A stretch of 64,000 nucleotides of DNA from Mediterraneibacter gnavus ATCC 29149 (GCF_008121495.1 NZ_CP043051.1:868001-932000), one strand, 5' to 3'; numbered from the stretch's first letter, positions 24,772 through 34,764 are shown. Notes: a model not told the origin generated them from the sequence alone. Numbers and translations are program-made.

Positions 24772-25146
24772 CTATCTATTTCTAAATGCACTCATTGCAT
24801 CTCTAACGCTTTTGGCAACTTCAGGTGCAAGGACAAATTCAGATACCTTCTGTTTCTCTATTTCTTCTTCCACTTGAACATTCTCCTGTTTTGAAGAATA
24901 GTTCTGCATTGCTTTTTCCACTTCTTGCTTTACCAATTCCAACATCATAATCTGCAAAGCTTCTTGGTTCAATACAGCCCCTTCTTCTGTTCTGCCGCCA
25001 TCTATATGAGTTACCACTGCTGATGCAATTAAGTCGGCTTTATCCCTTACGGCGTTTAAAATCTCTACTGCACGTACATGAGTTGGTTTCGTTTTATCAA
25101 ACCCAAGTGTGAATTTATAAGGATTCTTTTTCTCCACATTAATCAC
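24772..25146 (-). CDS. ParR-like partition adaptor
   Basis: 124 residues directly after the ParM-like gene (6 bases). The N-terminal half (PYKFTLGFDKTKPTHVRAVEILNAV) is like the ribbon-helix-helix start of ParR/StbB proteins, which bind centromere repeats and cap actin-like filaments. The middle is acidic and Gln/Glu-rich, and the end is FVLAPEVAKSVRDAMSAFRNR. The assignment rests on gene order and size as much as on sequence. Confidence 0.65.
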   Translation of the reverse strand: MINVEKKNPYKFTLGFDKTKPTHVRAVEILNAVRDKADLIASAVVTHIDGGRTEEGAVLNQEALQIMMLELVKQEVEKAMQNYSSKQENVQVEEEIEKQKVSEFVLAPEVAKSVRDAMSAFRNR

Positions 25147-25152
25147 ACTCCT

Positions 25153-26073
25153 CTACATAATCTGAAACAGTCTGTCATATCCTTTGGCATTGGCAGAAAT
25201 ATCCTCAATAAAGGTATATTTCCCCAGACGGTCTGATTGTTCTAGGAAATGGCTCAATAGCTTTGCCCCGCCTCCAATAAATACCGTATATGCTGCTTTG
25301 GTATCTATGCCTCTTTCTCGAATACTGTTCAGCAGATCCTTTACAAAATCTTGCACCATGCCTTCTGTCATACGGACTACAGCCTCTTCATAAAACTCTG
25401 TGTTTCCCTGAAGGATACTGTCAATATCACTTTCCTCTAACAAAATATCATATTCACTGTTAATCCCGGAAATAATCTTGTTATACATGGTAATCACGCC
25501 TTTTTCCATGGAATCACAGGCTTCCATATCCGGATTACCTTTCCGCATCAGAAGATAGTCTGTAGTAAATCCTCCTATATCAATTCCTACTACTTTGGGA
25601 ATCTGCTGTAGCTTTTCAATCATAGTCATCATAGCCGCATAGTCCTGTGGAAATGCCATTACCTCTCCAATAGTGATATGATATGTACTACCACAGTAAT
25701 TGATATCATAGATTTTCCCTTGCCTTTTAAAATATGATTCATACCGTTCACAAAGTTCTGCATAATGCTTGGGTGGCAGCCCAATCGGAAGATCCACTTG
25801 AATGACATCCTCTGGCTGAATTTGAGGGTTTTCCTCCAGCTCTTTTACGATTGCAAATAGAGTAAGGATAAAAAAACGATCATCCTGCGTTTTATCTCTT
25901 TGATAAGGAATCCTATTTTCACTCAGCACATAATACTTTCCCTCATAGAACAGGAACTTTTCCCCTCTGGCAGGCTTTTTATCCTGAATGGTAAGCCCTG
26001 TCGTAAATACCTGGGAACAGGTTTTCATATTTCTATTACCATGGTCTACCGCAATCCGAACTTTTTTTATCAT
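25153..26073 (-). CDS. parM: ParM/StbA-like actin-family segregation ATPase
   Basis: 306 residues from the ATG at 26073 (GGAGA upstream). Actin-fold motifs are phosphate 1 RIAVDHGNRNMKT, phosphate 2 VVGIDIGGFTTDYLLM and the adenosine motif YTVFIGGGAKLLSHFL. It would polymerise with ATP to separate copies of a replicating circle. It is paired with the ParR-like gene that follows. On an integrated element this suggests that the excised form replicates and is actively segregated. Confidence 0.85.
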   Translation of the reverse strand: MIKKVRIAVDHGNRNMKTCSQVFTTGLTIQDKKPARGEKFLFYEGKYYVLSENRIPYQRDKTQDDRFFILTLFAIVKELEENPQIQPEDVIQVDLPIGLPPKHYAELCERYESYFKRQGKIYDINYCGSTYHITIGEVMAFPQDYAAMMTMIEKLQQIPKVVGIDIGGFTTDYLLMRKGNPDMEACDSMEKGVITMYNKIISGINSEYDILLEESDIDSILQGNTEFYEEAVVRMTEGMVQDFVKDLLNSIRERGIDTKAAYTVFIGGGAKLLSHFLEQSDRLGKYTFIEDISANAKGYDRLFQIM

Positions 26074-26262
26074 AAAATCATCTCTCCTTTTTTCTTTATA
26101 CTTCTCTTGTACGCAGAACTTCCGTACAAAGCAACTTTTTTTCAAAAAAATTCTGTCTGCGGAATTTTGCCACAGACAGATGCATTCTTCCTATACAATG
26201 ATTTTTAACATTCATCTTTACCTACTATACATTTCCAGTCCTCATTTGAATTATTTCTCTTT

Positions 26263-26679
26263 TTAAAAATTAATCTGTTCTGCCTTTTGAGGCAAAATCT
26301 TTTTAAACAGTTCCATATAGCGTTCGTATCCGGCTGTAATCAATGGACCACGAAGTGATGTTTCTGACCAAAGTAGCAGTTCTTCTTCCTCTGAATAATA
26401 CGGAATATTACTAACTGTAAATTTCCCGCCGAAATAATGGGGTGTACTGACTTTCAAAAAATCCTGCATATCCTGCTTTGTCGATACCAGTGGCAAACCT
26501 TCCATTTTTCGCACAAAAAAAGCCTCTACCACATTGGGTAAGAAGCCTTTCTTTAAATAAGCATTTGCTCTGCCAAATATTGGGGTTAAACACTCCAGCC
26601 GTACTTCTCTTTCTTTTTCGCTGCAAGTTGTATCTAGCACAACCTCTACCAATGCCTTTGCATATTCAAAATCTAACAT
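26263..26679 (-). CDS. Hypothetical protein of the mobile element
   Basis: 138 residues, soluble, beginning LDFEYAKALVEVVLDTTCSEKEREVRL and with LITAGYERYMELFKKILPQ at the end. Not recognised. It ends 117 bases before the following gene's frame and starts 4 bases after sortase B, so it belongs to the same operon (primase, sortase, this gene). Confidence 0.65.
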   Translation of the reverse strand: MLDFEYAKALVEVVLDTTCSEKEREVRLECLTPIFGRANAYLKKGFLPNVVEAFFVRKMEGLPLVSTKQDMQDFLKVSTPHYFGGKFTVSNIPYYSEEEELLLWSETSLRGPLITAGYERYMELFKKILPQKAEQINF

Positions 26680-26682
26680 CTG

Positions 26683-27471
26683 TTATTCCTCCATTTTTAT
26701 TTTCTGTTTCAGTTTTCCATGTACTAAATAGCGATAATCCTTTCGGGTATTTACACAAGTTGATAAGGTCACTACCTGATCCTCCTTGGTAACTGTCATC
26801 CCTGTGTTATACTCAGCACTTCTTTGTAGTGTTTCCAGAAAAACTTCATAGTCCTCAGAAGTAGGAAAATCATAAGTATATGCTGGATGATCCGTCGGTG
26901 CTGCATAACAGGAAAAAATCTGATACTCATAAATATATCCTGTCACATACATATAAAAATAGGGATAGTTTCGATAAAGTGCCTGTGACTGATACTGATC
27001 TAGGGTTCCAAACATGCTCCCATCCTTCATATTATGCCCATAGATAATGGAATTTCTGTCTGATAAATCCTCCTGGTTGTGAAAGTCCATAAAAATACTG
27101 CCACTTTTATGATTTTCTCCCGTAATCAGGTGATGTAGATAATAGTCATTATCCCTCCCCTGGACTACCGGATAACTAATTTCCAAACCAGGAATCTCAA
27201 TCCATGCAATGACATCTGGATTGATTTCTTCCAGCTTGTTAAAATCCACCTGTAGGAATCCCTGCTCTGCGACCTCCTCTGGTGTTTCCCCTGGAACCGC
27301 TTCTGGTGACAGGTTTTGATCCTCTATCTTTTGTGTAAACCCTTCCATCTGCTCATAGACTTTTTGACTTTCCTGATAATTCAAATAAATTTGCAATATC
27401 CTTCCTCCTGCAAATAAAAAAACAGCAATGGCTACAAGCATAAATATACCGTAAATTTTCTTTCGTTTCAT
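26683..27471 (-). CDS. srtB: Class B sortase
   Basis: 262 residues from the ATG at 27471 (GAGGAGG upstream). An N-terminal membrane anchor (IYGIFMLVAIAVFLFAGGRIL) is followed by the sortase barrel: catalytic His in IIYGHNMKDGSMFGTL, Cys in VVTLSTCVN and Arg in RKDYRYLVHG. Spacing and the TLSTC motif fit class B, which is common on conjugative elements of Clostridia where it anchors surface or transfer proteins. Its substrates are not in the window. Confidence 0.92.
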   Translation of the reverse strand: MKRKKIYGIFMLVAIAVFLFAGGRILQIYLNYQESQKVYEQMEGFTQKIEDQNLSPEAVPGETPEEVAEQGFLQVDFNKLEEINPDVIAWIEIPGLEISYPVVQGRDNDYYLHHLITGENHKSGSIFMDFHNQEDLSDRNSIIYGHNMKDGSMFGTLDQYQSQALYRNYPYFYMYVTGYIYEYQIFSCYAAPTDHPAYTYDFPTSEDYEVFLETLQRSAEYNTGMTVTKEDQVVTLSTCVNTRKDYRYLVHGKLKQKIKMEE

Positions 27472-27517
27472 CGAATCCTCCTCTTCCATAAGACCGGACA
27501 ACTTGCCCGGTCCATAT

Positions 27518-28732
27518 TTACCCCGTATTTTTCAATACATAGTAATAATCATCAATTCCTTTGATCTGCCCATTCCACTCACCATAAGAATCCATGTCCC
27601 AAACCATACGGCTCATGGAAATAGACAATCCACTACAGATTTCATACACCTTTCTACAAGCGTTCTGTAGAATCTGCCGTTTCTGCATCTTATGCGGACA
27701 ATAAAAAGTGGCTAGTTTACGTTGACAGGCATCACATTTCTCAGAATCCCCATCACAATATACCTTCATTTTTTTATCCATATCATAAGCTTCATATAGG
27801 TGCTGCAGATGCCTGCTTTTCAGTGTTTCCAAAACTGGCTTTAAATTTCTGTACTGATTGACACCTGCAACGCAAATGAACGTATCTCCAGATAAATAGT
27901 GGGCTATCGTACCTTTTAATGCACCTTCTGTTAAATAGATCTGTTCTGCGTCCAGACTTCCTATGACATGTACCGGACTCCCTGATGATACTCCATTTTG
28001 GAATTTCACACTGGAAAGCCAGATATACTTCCGTCCCTCCATTACCTGATCCAACCGTATCTGAAATCCTTGTATTTTTCCTTCCACGGATCGAATCGGT
28101 ATCAAAATCCCAGAATTTTTAGAAGTAAAATTAATTGTCCATTTCCCATCTTGATCTTCATAAAATCCTGGCACACCTTTTACCGTCTGTCCGGATTCCA
28201 ACAGTTTTTGTACCATATTTTTAATTCCAAACAACGGTACACTACGATACCTCTGTATCTCGATCTGTTCTTTCGTCAGCCCTCTTTTTTTAAGATCTTC
28301 CTGATGTTTATCATTTAAGGTCAATAACGACAACATTTCTTGATATGTTCGGTCAATGACATCTGCATCCGCTAACTCGGCATTGAAAATTTCTACAGGC
28401 TCTTCTTTATGAACTACCTGATAATCCGTCCGGTATTCCCCCTTTCCCAGAGCTTCCCGGATCTGTCGGTTTGCCTCTGCACTGGAAACACCATGCAGTC
28501 TTCCGTATAATTCTAGCATTCCACCTGAAGCATCACACCGATTACACCGGAACACATTTTTCTGAAGATTAACATTCATTTTCCCTTTTGTTTCTCCACA
28601 AAATGGACAATTCACATCCATTGACGAAGAATTTTTATGCCGTACTCTAAGTTGCAGTAAATGCACGACATCTGTGATATCGTAGCTAAAGCCTGACATA
28701 TCATACACTCTATGGTTCCTCCTTTCTTCCAC
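27518..28732 (-). CDS. CHC2 zinc-finger DNA primase-like protein
   Basis: 404 residues. The zinc finger CPFCGETKGKMNVNLQKNVFRCNRCDASGG (about residues 42-70) is of the primase CHC2 type. A Toprim-like part follows, with QIYLTEGALKGTIAHYLSG and LYEAYDMDK, then a Cys cluster CDGDSEKCDACQRKL. It would prime replication of the element. The start is uncertain: AGGAGG lies within the frame, so a GTG at 28708 may be the true start. Confidence 0.8.
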   Translation of the reverse strand: MEERRNHRVYDMSGFSYDITDVVHLLQLRVRHKNSSSMDVNCPFCGETKGKMNVNLQKNVFRCNRCDASGGMLELYGRLHGVSSAEANRQIREALGKGEYRTDYQVVHKEEPVEIFNAELADADVIDRTYQEMLSLLTLNDKHQEDLKKRGLTKEQIEIQRYRSVPLFGIKNMVQKLLESGQTVKGVPGFYEDQDGKWTINFTSKNSGILIPIRSVEGKIQGFQIRLDQVMEGRKYIWLSSVKFQNGVSSGSPVHVIGSLDAEQIYLTEGALKGTIAHYLSGDTFICVAGVNQYRNLKPVLETLKSRHLQHLYEAYDMDKKMKVYCDGDSEKCDACQRKLATFYCPHKMQKRQILQNACRKVYEICSGLSISMSRMVWDMDSYGEWNGQIKGIDDYYYVLKNTG

Positions 28733-28774
28733 AGCCTTTTTTGGCTGTGGAAAGAATGTTAAGCCGGCTATTTG

Positions 28775-29707
28775 CTATGCCTTTGCAAGAATTACTCTGG
28801 CTGCCGCCGGTATGAAATGGTTCTGTCCATGATACTGTTCTGCGAACCATTGCAAGCTGGAAGGACTTTCTATTGCAACCTGTCCCATGGTTTTTCCACT
28901 AAATTTTCCCTGTCCTGTTACGGCTACTTGTATTGCCTGCTCATAACTCATCCTTTTCACCAGTTCTTCCACTGGCATATTGGGATCCAGAAATTGCGGC
29001 TTAGAAGGCATCTGCTGCATAACTGGTACAGATCCAGTTGCCGGAATCATTACCGGATTTGTCATCTGTCCTGTACCCGTTCCCCCGCCAATCGTATTTC
29101 CATTGGCTTGTGCTTCTTGATAAAACTGTTCCATCATCTGCTGCCCCGGAGTTGCTTGAAGCGGAAATGATGGCATGGTTCCTGCTGACTGATTGGGAGT
29201 CTGCTGCATTCCTGGTGCAGGGGTTTGTGCTGGCATCGCAGTCTGCATCTGTGTTCCCTGATTTACAGGAATTCCTGCATCTACCTGCATTGGATCATTT
29301 CCTTCCCCTACATCAGCAAATTGCAGACCATACCCCGCATCTGCCAAAGCTCGCCCAATTGCCGCTGTTTCTGCCATTTCAAGAAATTTATCCCCAAACT
29401 GTGTATCTGCTGTACGAAACTTCTGTGAAAAGGAATTGGCAATATAATTATCTTCCTGATCACACTTATCCAGATAAATTCTGGCTTCTACGACTGCCAT
29501 ATTTTCGGTAAAGTGAACAATCCGGCTGATAATCTTGCCTGTAGGATTTACCAGACGGAACCACAGCTTCCGATATTTCACATCCAGATACCGTTGTTCC
29601 TCCTGCCCTTCATTAGAAATAACTCTGGCAAGTTCCAGAGGATAAAATCCTTCCACTTTATTCAGTTCTTCTACTGCTTTTGACTTGTTATATAATAATT
29701 CGCTCAT
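28775..29707 (-). CDS. Predicted single-strand annealing protein-like
   Basis: 310 residues from the ATG at 29707 (AAAGGAG upstream). The N-terminal half has VEARIYLDKCDQ, NSFSQKFRTAD and the motif EMAETAAIGRALADAGYG, a pattern also seen in phage annealing proteins. The middle is a Gln/Pro/Met-rich linker (residues 150-235), and the end is VTGQGKFSGKTMGQVAIES. With the YqaJ exonuclease upstream, it may form a Red-like recombination pair. I cannot prove this family membership from sequence reading alone. Confidence 0.55.
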   Translation of the reverse strand: MSELLYNKSKAVEELNKVEGFYPLELARVISNEGQEEQRYLDVKYRKLWFRLVNPTGKIISRIVHFTENMAVVEARIYLDKCDQEDNYIANSFSQKFRTADTQFGDKFLEMAETAAIGRALADAGYGLQFADVGEGNDPMQVDAGIPVNQGTQMQTAMPAQTPAPGMQQTPNQSAGTMPSFPLQATPGQQMMEQFYQEAQANGNTIGGGTGTGQMTNPVMIPATGSVPVMQQMPSKPQFLDPNMPVEELVKRMSYEQAIQVAVTGQGKFSGKTMGQVAIESPSSLQWFAEQYHGQNHFIPAAARVILAKA

Positions 29708-29796
29708 TGCCTGCTCCTTTCTTTGGAACCGGCAGGACATCCCTTCATAAAGTAATAACCTGCCAATTCCCAACATTGAACTATTTTGCTATTTTT

Positions 29797-32040
29797 TTAC
29801 ACAGCCCTGTTGTAAATTGTTGCAGGAATCCGTCTGTTTTCCTGTCTCTGATACCTTTCACAATACTGTTGTATTTTTACTGCCAGCATCGTCTTTCTGG
29901 TTCCCGTATCATCTGTGTGGATTGCCTGACAAACGGCTTTCCATTCCCCAACAATATAAACACGCTGTTTTGCCCTGGTGATTCCCGTATAAAAGATGTT
30001 CCGCTTCAGCATGGGATAAAAAGCTTTTAACCACGGAATGATGACCACCTGGCACTCGCTTCCTTGGCTTTTGTGTATGGTTACGGCGTTTGCATGTTCA
30101 ATCATTTCCACCTGCTCTGCCTCATACTTCACCCTGCGGCCATCTGTAAATACGATTTGAACCAGAGGGTTATTGTCCTCATCTTCAGCAATCTGTACCA
30201 ATGTACCCAAATCTCCGTTACTGGCAAATTCTGTATTCTTGTTTTGAAGGATTCTGTCACCTTCCCGAAATATCTCACCGCCAAGATGAAGCTCCCTTTT
30301 TCCGGATACAGGGGGATTTACCTCGTCCTGCAGACTGCGGTTCAGTTCCAAGACACCGGCTGCACTTCTCACTTTATATGGAGAGAGTATCTGTACTTGC
30401 TCCATACCATACATCTGAATTTCCTTGAGATAGATATTTTTAACAATTTGTGCCGCCGCATCTGCTCCTGAACATTCGACCATCTGGAAATCATCCCCCC
30501 ATTGCAGGTTTGTCTTTCCTTCATTGATAAGTTGAGCATTTATGGGGATGTTGCTGTCCTTCCCCTGGCGATATACCAGATTTAAAACAGTAACCGGTAT
30601 TTTCCCGCACAAGATAAGCTGCCGGAACACATCCCCAGCTCCTACTGAAGGAAGCTGATGGACATCCCCGACCAAAAGCACCCTTGCCCCTGCCTTTATC
30701 TTGTAAAAAAATTCATAGGCAAGGTGCATATCTACCATAGATACCTCATCCGCATTAATAAAATCTGCGGATAGTTTATCCGTAAGTGCTTCATAATCAC
30801 CGTCACCAAAAAGCCCCAGTGCCATGTGCATAGTAGTTGCATCTCCATTTCCAGTACTCTCTGCCATTCTCCTTGCAGCACGTCCAGTCGGTGCCATCAG
30901 TTTGACTTCATTCCCACATTTTTTCTGATAGATATACAAAATGACCTTCAAAACCGTTGTTTTGCCGGTTCCAGGTCCTCCAGTAATAATGCAGATCGGG
31001 TTTGCAAAAACCATACGCACTGCTTCTTTCTGCTGTTCGGATAATGTTATGTTTAAATCCTCCTGTGCTTCCTCCAGTTCCTTTTCAATCGTAAGAGCTG
31101 GAATTTGCTCGTGCAATTTTCTTGCAATCATAGAGGCTGTATCCTCTTCTTCCTGATGCTGTTTGGTAATGTAAACCCTATTCTCTTCTACTACGATACT
31201 GTCCTGCATGACCAGACGATATAACACTTTTAAAATCTCTGTTTCCGTCACCGGCTGAAGATCCGGTTCTTTATTCAGAACCTTCAATGCATCTTTCACC
31301 AGAATTTCCTGCTCCAGATATAAATGTCCGTTCTGCTTCATGGCTTCCCGCAACACATAGCTGACGCATCCGGAAATACGCATAGGATCATTTGTTGCAG
31401 CACAGCACTGCCTTGCAATGGCATCCACAGTGAGAAAACCAAACCCTTTGACTGAGCAGAGTATATAAGGCTGCTTCCGAATGATTTCTACGGATTGATC
31501 CCGAAACTTCTGAAGAATCATATTTGCTTTTTTAGGCGTAACATGAAACGGTGATAAAAAAGTCATCAATTCCCGGAATACTTTGTTTTTTCCAAAAGAA
31601 TCCACAATACGGTCCAGTTTTTTCTGAGATATCCCCTGAATCTTTAATAATTCCTGTGGATACTTTTCCATTACCTCCAAGGTATCCAGACCAAAACGAT
31701 CGACAATCCGTTCTGCCGTTTTGGGACCAATTCCCTTTAAAGAACCACAAGAAAGGTATCCTAAGATACCTTCCCTTGTTCTAGGTACAACTTCCAAAAA
31801 AGTTTCTACCTTGTATTGTGTTCCATGGGAATTTGTCTCCCACTCGCCTTCCATTTCTATTTCGATTTCATCCGTAAGAGGCAGGTCATATCCTTTTGCA
31901 GTAAACGCAATGATTTTTTTGTCTGCCCAAAATTTATCTCTGGCAGAAAGAGGAACCTCATGATCCAGCGTGGAAAATAATGCAACCGTATATCCGTTTT
32001 CCTCATTTTGAAAAATCTTACGTATATATTTGCACCTCAT
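29797..32040 (-). CDS. recD2: RecD2-like ATP-dependent DNA helicase
   Basis: 747 residues, the usual length. Helix-hairpin-helix repeats lie at about 100-200 (GSLKGIGPKTAERIVDRFG, IQGISQKKLDRIV). Walker A is ITGGPGTGKTTVLK, motif II is INADEVSMVDM, motif III is LVGDVHQLPSVGAGD, and motif VI is VTIHKSQGSECQVVIIP with FYTGITRAK. A 5'-3' helicase without RecBC partners. It overlaps the upstream gene by 23 bases and belongs to the element's maintenance operon. Confidence 0.92.
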   Translation of the reverse strand: MRCKYIRKIFQNEENGYTVALFSTLDHEVPLSARDKFWADKKIIAFTAKGYDLPLTDEIEIEMEGEWETNSHGTQYKVETFLEVVPRTREGILGYLSCGSLKGIGPKTAERIVDRFGLDTLEVMEKYPQELLKIQGISQKKLDRIVDSFGKNKVFRELMTFLSPFHVTPKKANMILQKFRDQSVEIIRKQPYILCSVKGFGFLTVDAIARQCCAATNDPMRISGCVSYVLREAMKQNGHLYLEQEILVKDALKVLNKEPDLQPVTETEILKVLYRLVMQDSIVVEENRVYITKQHQEEEDTASMIARKLHEQIPALTIEKELEEAQEDLNITLSEQQKEAVRMVFANPICIITGGPGTGKTTVLKVILYIYQKKCGNEVKLMAPTGRAARRMAESTGNGDATTMHMALGLFGDGDYEALTDKLSADFINADEVSMVDMHLAYEFFYKIKAGARVLLVGDVHQLPSVGAGDVFRQLILCGKIPVTVLNLVYRQGKDSNIPINAQLINEGKTNLQWGDDFQMVECSGADAAAQIVKNIYLKEIQMYGMEQVQILSPYKVRSAAGVLELNRSLQDEVNPPVSGKRELHLGGEIFREGDRILQNKNTEFASNGDLGTLVQIAEDEDNNPLVQIVFTDGRRVKYEAEQVEMIEHANAVTIHKSQGSECQVVIIPWLKAFYPMLKRNIFYTGITRAKQRVYIVGEWKAVCQAIHTDDTGTRKTMLAVKIQQYCERYQRQENRRIPATIYNRAV

Positions 32041-32419
32041 CGTCTATACTCCTCCAGTTCTCTACTTTCATCAATTCGCCTGGTTTCATCTTGGAATCAT
32101 ACCAATAAACGTCCTTTCCTTTCTCGAATGCTGTCTGAATCTCTCTTCTCATTCCTTCGCTAATGCAGGAGCCACAAATAATTAATACTTCACATAAATC
32201 CAGCATCAAAGCTCCAATCTGCATTGCAGTCTCACGCTCTTCTGGGATACGGTCATCCAACATTAACGGAAGATGAGCATGTGAAGCAAAAGTACGGCAA
32301 TGATACAGCCGTTTCATCTGCATGAGATAGTATTTTGCCAATTCCATATTATGCTGCACTCCCTCTGGATTCCGGGCAGACAGCGGAGAACAGATATATG
32401 CCTTTTTTCCTTGTAACAT
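32018..32419 (-). CDS. DUF4406/DUF7768-like (nucleoside deoxyribosyltransferase fold)
   Basis: 133 residues. The pattern KAYICSPLSARN, ASHAHLPLMLDDRIPEER, LCEVLIICGSCISEGMRREIQTAFEKG matches small phage and plasmid proteins with the nucleoside 2-deoxyribosyltransferase fold. Enzymatic activity is unproven for the group. It overlaps its neighbours on both sides (1 and 23 bases), so translation is coupled. Confidence 0.75.
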   Translation of the reverse strand: MLQGKKAYICSPLSARNPEGVQHNMELAKYYLMQMKRLYHCRTFASHAHLPLMLDDRIPEERETAMQIGALMLDLCEVLIICGSCISEGMRREIQTAFEKGKDVYWYDSKMKPGELMKVENWRSIDDEVQIYT

Positions 32420-33456
32420 TATGCAACCTCCTTTTTAATCCGGAAAATCCTGCTTTCTGTAGTGCTTGTGTATTCTTCGTAGATATCCGGATGCTGATTT
32501 TTCAGCTTCTCCATATTTTCTTTTCCAATCTGGGTGCGTATCGTAGGATTATAAGTAATCCGGTAACGGAAACTCCCATCCTCGATCACTGCCTTACACC
32601 CTTGTCCAAGAAGCTCGACAAACGGTACACTCAATGCACGTTGTTCCGCTTCAATCTCCTTTTTTCTCTTTTCCAATTGGGATTTTTCTTCAGATAATTT
32701 GAGATATTTTTCAAGACTGCGTGATTCCAAGCTAGATATGCTGATTTCAGGAATTGATTTGTCTGCGTAACCATTATATTTCCGGATACTAGCCAAAATG
32801 AGATCTGGCTTTCCGGAATACGGTGGTTCTATTTTCTTCTCCACATATTCCTCCCAGAAGTATTTCTCCTGGTCAATGAGTTCTTCTTCCTCCATTCTAT
32901 CTCGTTCCAGACACCGGTAAACAAATTCATTTTCATTGTTTCCATAAAGGCAAGCAATATATGCCTTATTCATATTCATGACTGCAAGATAATGACGAAC
33001 CTGCAAAACATAGTTTTCAGGAATCCCATCATCTGCCCATTTGTCTTTTGCATTGTAATTACAGGTTTTACATTCCAAAATCCCAATGCTGCCATCTGGA
33101 AAACGGATAAAGTAATCCACATCCGCTAACATAAACGGATATAGCGGATGCCGGAACATTTTTCGTACAGGGAAAACTTCAAGTCCAGTCTTCTTGGCAA
33201 AAATCATGGCAACCAAATCTTCCAGGCGGTGTCCCACTTCTTTCGCTACCCAGTTTTCTTCCTCTTCTTCGATTACTGGCGTAACACCAATTTTATCGAA
33301 ATACAAATCCCTGATTGTCGCAAATGGGGATAAGCCCATGATTGCCGCTGCATCGCTTCCACCAATACCAAGACGCCGGTAATCCAACCAATCTTCTCGG
33401 CTCAAATCTGCTGTATCAACAAGAACTTCCGGCTGATAATTTAATGCTGTATTCAT
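32419..33456 (-). CDS. YqaJ-type viral recombinase / exonuclease
   Basis: 345 residues. YqaJ features are RRLGIGGSDAAAIMGLSPF, EVGHRLEDLVAMIFAKKTG, the acidic metal site FMLADVDYFIRFPDGSIGILECKTC and VLQVRHYLAVM. A coiled coil follows (residues 255-285). These are lambda-exonuclease-like nucleases that make 3' overhangs for annealing proteins. The ATG follows AGGAGG... and the gene runs into the next by one base. Confidence 0.88.
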   Translation of the reverse strand: MNTALNYQPEVLVDTADLSREDWLDYRRLGIGGSDAAAIMGLSPFATIRDLYFDKIGVTPVIEEEEENWVAKEVGHRLEDLVAMIFAKKTGLEVFPVRKMFRHPLYPFMLADVDYFIRFPDGSIGILECKTCNYNAKDKWADDGIPENYVLQVRHYLAVMNMNKAYIACLYGNNENEFVYRCLERDRMEEEELIDQEKYFWEEYVEKKIEPPYSGKPDLILASIRKYNGYADKSIPEISISSLESRSLEKYLKLSEEKSQLEKRKKEIEAEQRALSVPFVELLGQGCKAVIEDGSFRYRITYNPTIRTQIGKENMEKLKNQHPDIYEEYTSTTESRIFRIKKEVA

Positions 33457-33468
33457 CTCATTTCCTCC

Positions 33469-34611
33469 TTATAATTTAATCGTTCCATATACATCAAACC
33501 CTTTCCAGTCAAAGGCCAGTGTTTTTGCAATATCTTCTTCCAATTTTAAAATCCGTGGTGCAGAAAATCCTTCACAAGCAGCAAAGAAAGCAGCTTCGTG
33601 CATGGCAAAATAAAGATCATGAGCTGTGCATGGTTCTTCCCCATATTGTCCCACAAAAAGATCTACTACTTCATTTCGAATTTTCTGATTGATTTTGAGT
33701 TCCTTCATAATCAGATGCAGACAGTTTACAGGGTTTTGGATATCTATATCCATCAAACCAACAATTCCTTTAACTGCTTCCTGATAACGGGAAAAAATTT
33801 TGTCCAGATTATTCCGGAAATCCTGTAAGGTCGCCCCTCTATCATGTGACAGTTTGATAGGACTGCCCAGGTTAATGACACGGTTACTGGTTTGTGAGAG
33901 CATCATGGGATACAGATTCACACCACTTACTGCTACATCAGAAGTAGTCAGGCGCAGTGCAGGAGCAAGGCTCTTATCCTCAATTCCATGATCCTCCAAA
34001 GCCTGGTGATAAGTATCCAAAAGTTCCTGATTTCCTCCTAAAGTCCACATAGCGGACACAATGGAATGGTCAAAACTTCCAGATCCCTCCAGATAAGTAC
34101 TTCCCTTAAAATGTGCTTTCAGATAATCACTTGTCATATTGAAGATTGTCTGCATATCCAGTACACAGTAATCATGATCATCACCGCCATGTACTGCAGA
34201 TACTTTTCCATCTGCCACCTTGATTAAGGCATCTCCTTTCGCTACCTGAAGACAGTAGTTTACTACCTTTGCATAAGTAGCTTTCTCCAGTTTCTTTAAT
34301 CCTGTTCCATTAATGCCGGCTCTTTTCAGAATTGTATGAATAGCACAGTCACGAACCGGATAAAAATCCTTGTTCACTTTTAATACCAACTGGGTATTCT
34401 TTTCTGTATCCTCTACTATTCCTTCCAGTTCTTTTTCACAGGCTTCTTCAATGGTTTCTGCCTCCTTTTCCAATGGAACCAGTTTTAGCATCCTGGTAGG
34501 CTTTCGAATCCACTTGGACTGCTTTGCCCTCTCAGCCAGAAATTCCAGCATCTCCGTTGTGCTTGCAAATGTAGTGCAAAACTCATCTGCATAAATCTTT
34601 GTTTCTTTCAT
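33469..34611 (-). CDS. DUF932-like protein of the mobile element
   Basis: 380 residues from the ATG at 34611 (AAAGGTGG upstream); the longer frame to 34737 crosses the attenuator leader and is not used. The central part has SGSFDHSIVSAMWTLGG, SGVNLYPMML and INLGSPIKLSHDRGATLQDFRNNL. Large proteins with this look are annotated DUF932 or plasmid/phage-like and accompany recombination genes. No catalytic motif is evident. It is the first gene of the maintenance operon, behind the leader region. Confidence 0.6.
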   Translation of the reverse strand: MKETKIYADEFCTTFASTTEMLEFLAERAKQSKWIRKPTRMLKLVPLEKEAETIEEACEKELEGIVEDTEKNTQLVLKVNKDFYPVRDCAIHTILKRAGINGTGLKKLEKATYAKVVNYCLQVAKGDALIKVADGKVSAVHGGDDHDYCVLDMQTIFNMTSDYLKAHFKGSTYLEGSGSFDHSIVSAMWTLGGNQELLDTYHQALEDHGIEDKSLAPALRLTTSDVAVSGVNLYPMMLSQTSNRVINLGSPIKLSHDRGATLQDFRNNLDKIFSRYQEAVKGIVGLMDIDIQNPVNCLHLIMKELKINQKIRNEVVDLFVGQYGEEPCTAHDLYFAMHEAAFFAACEGFSAPRILKLEEDIAKTLAFDWKGFDVYGTIKL

Positions 34612-34764
34612 GTGTGTACCACCTTTCTTAAATTTATTTATCCATAAACAGCCAAAGCTGATTGTGGCAATCCTGCCTTTCATTTGGGCATAAAAAAAGA
34701 ATGAAAAGAGAAGTATTCCTCCGCTATCCATTCTCATATCCCTGATAATATTACCGAAAAAACA

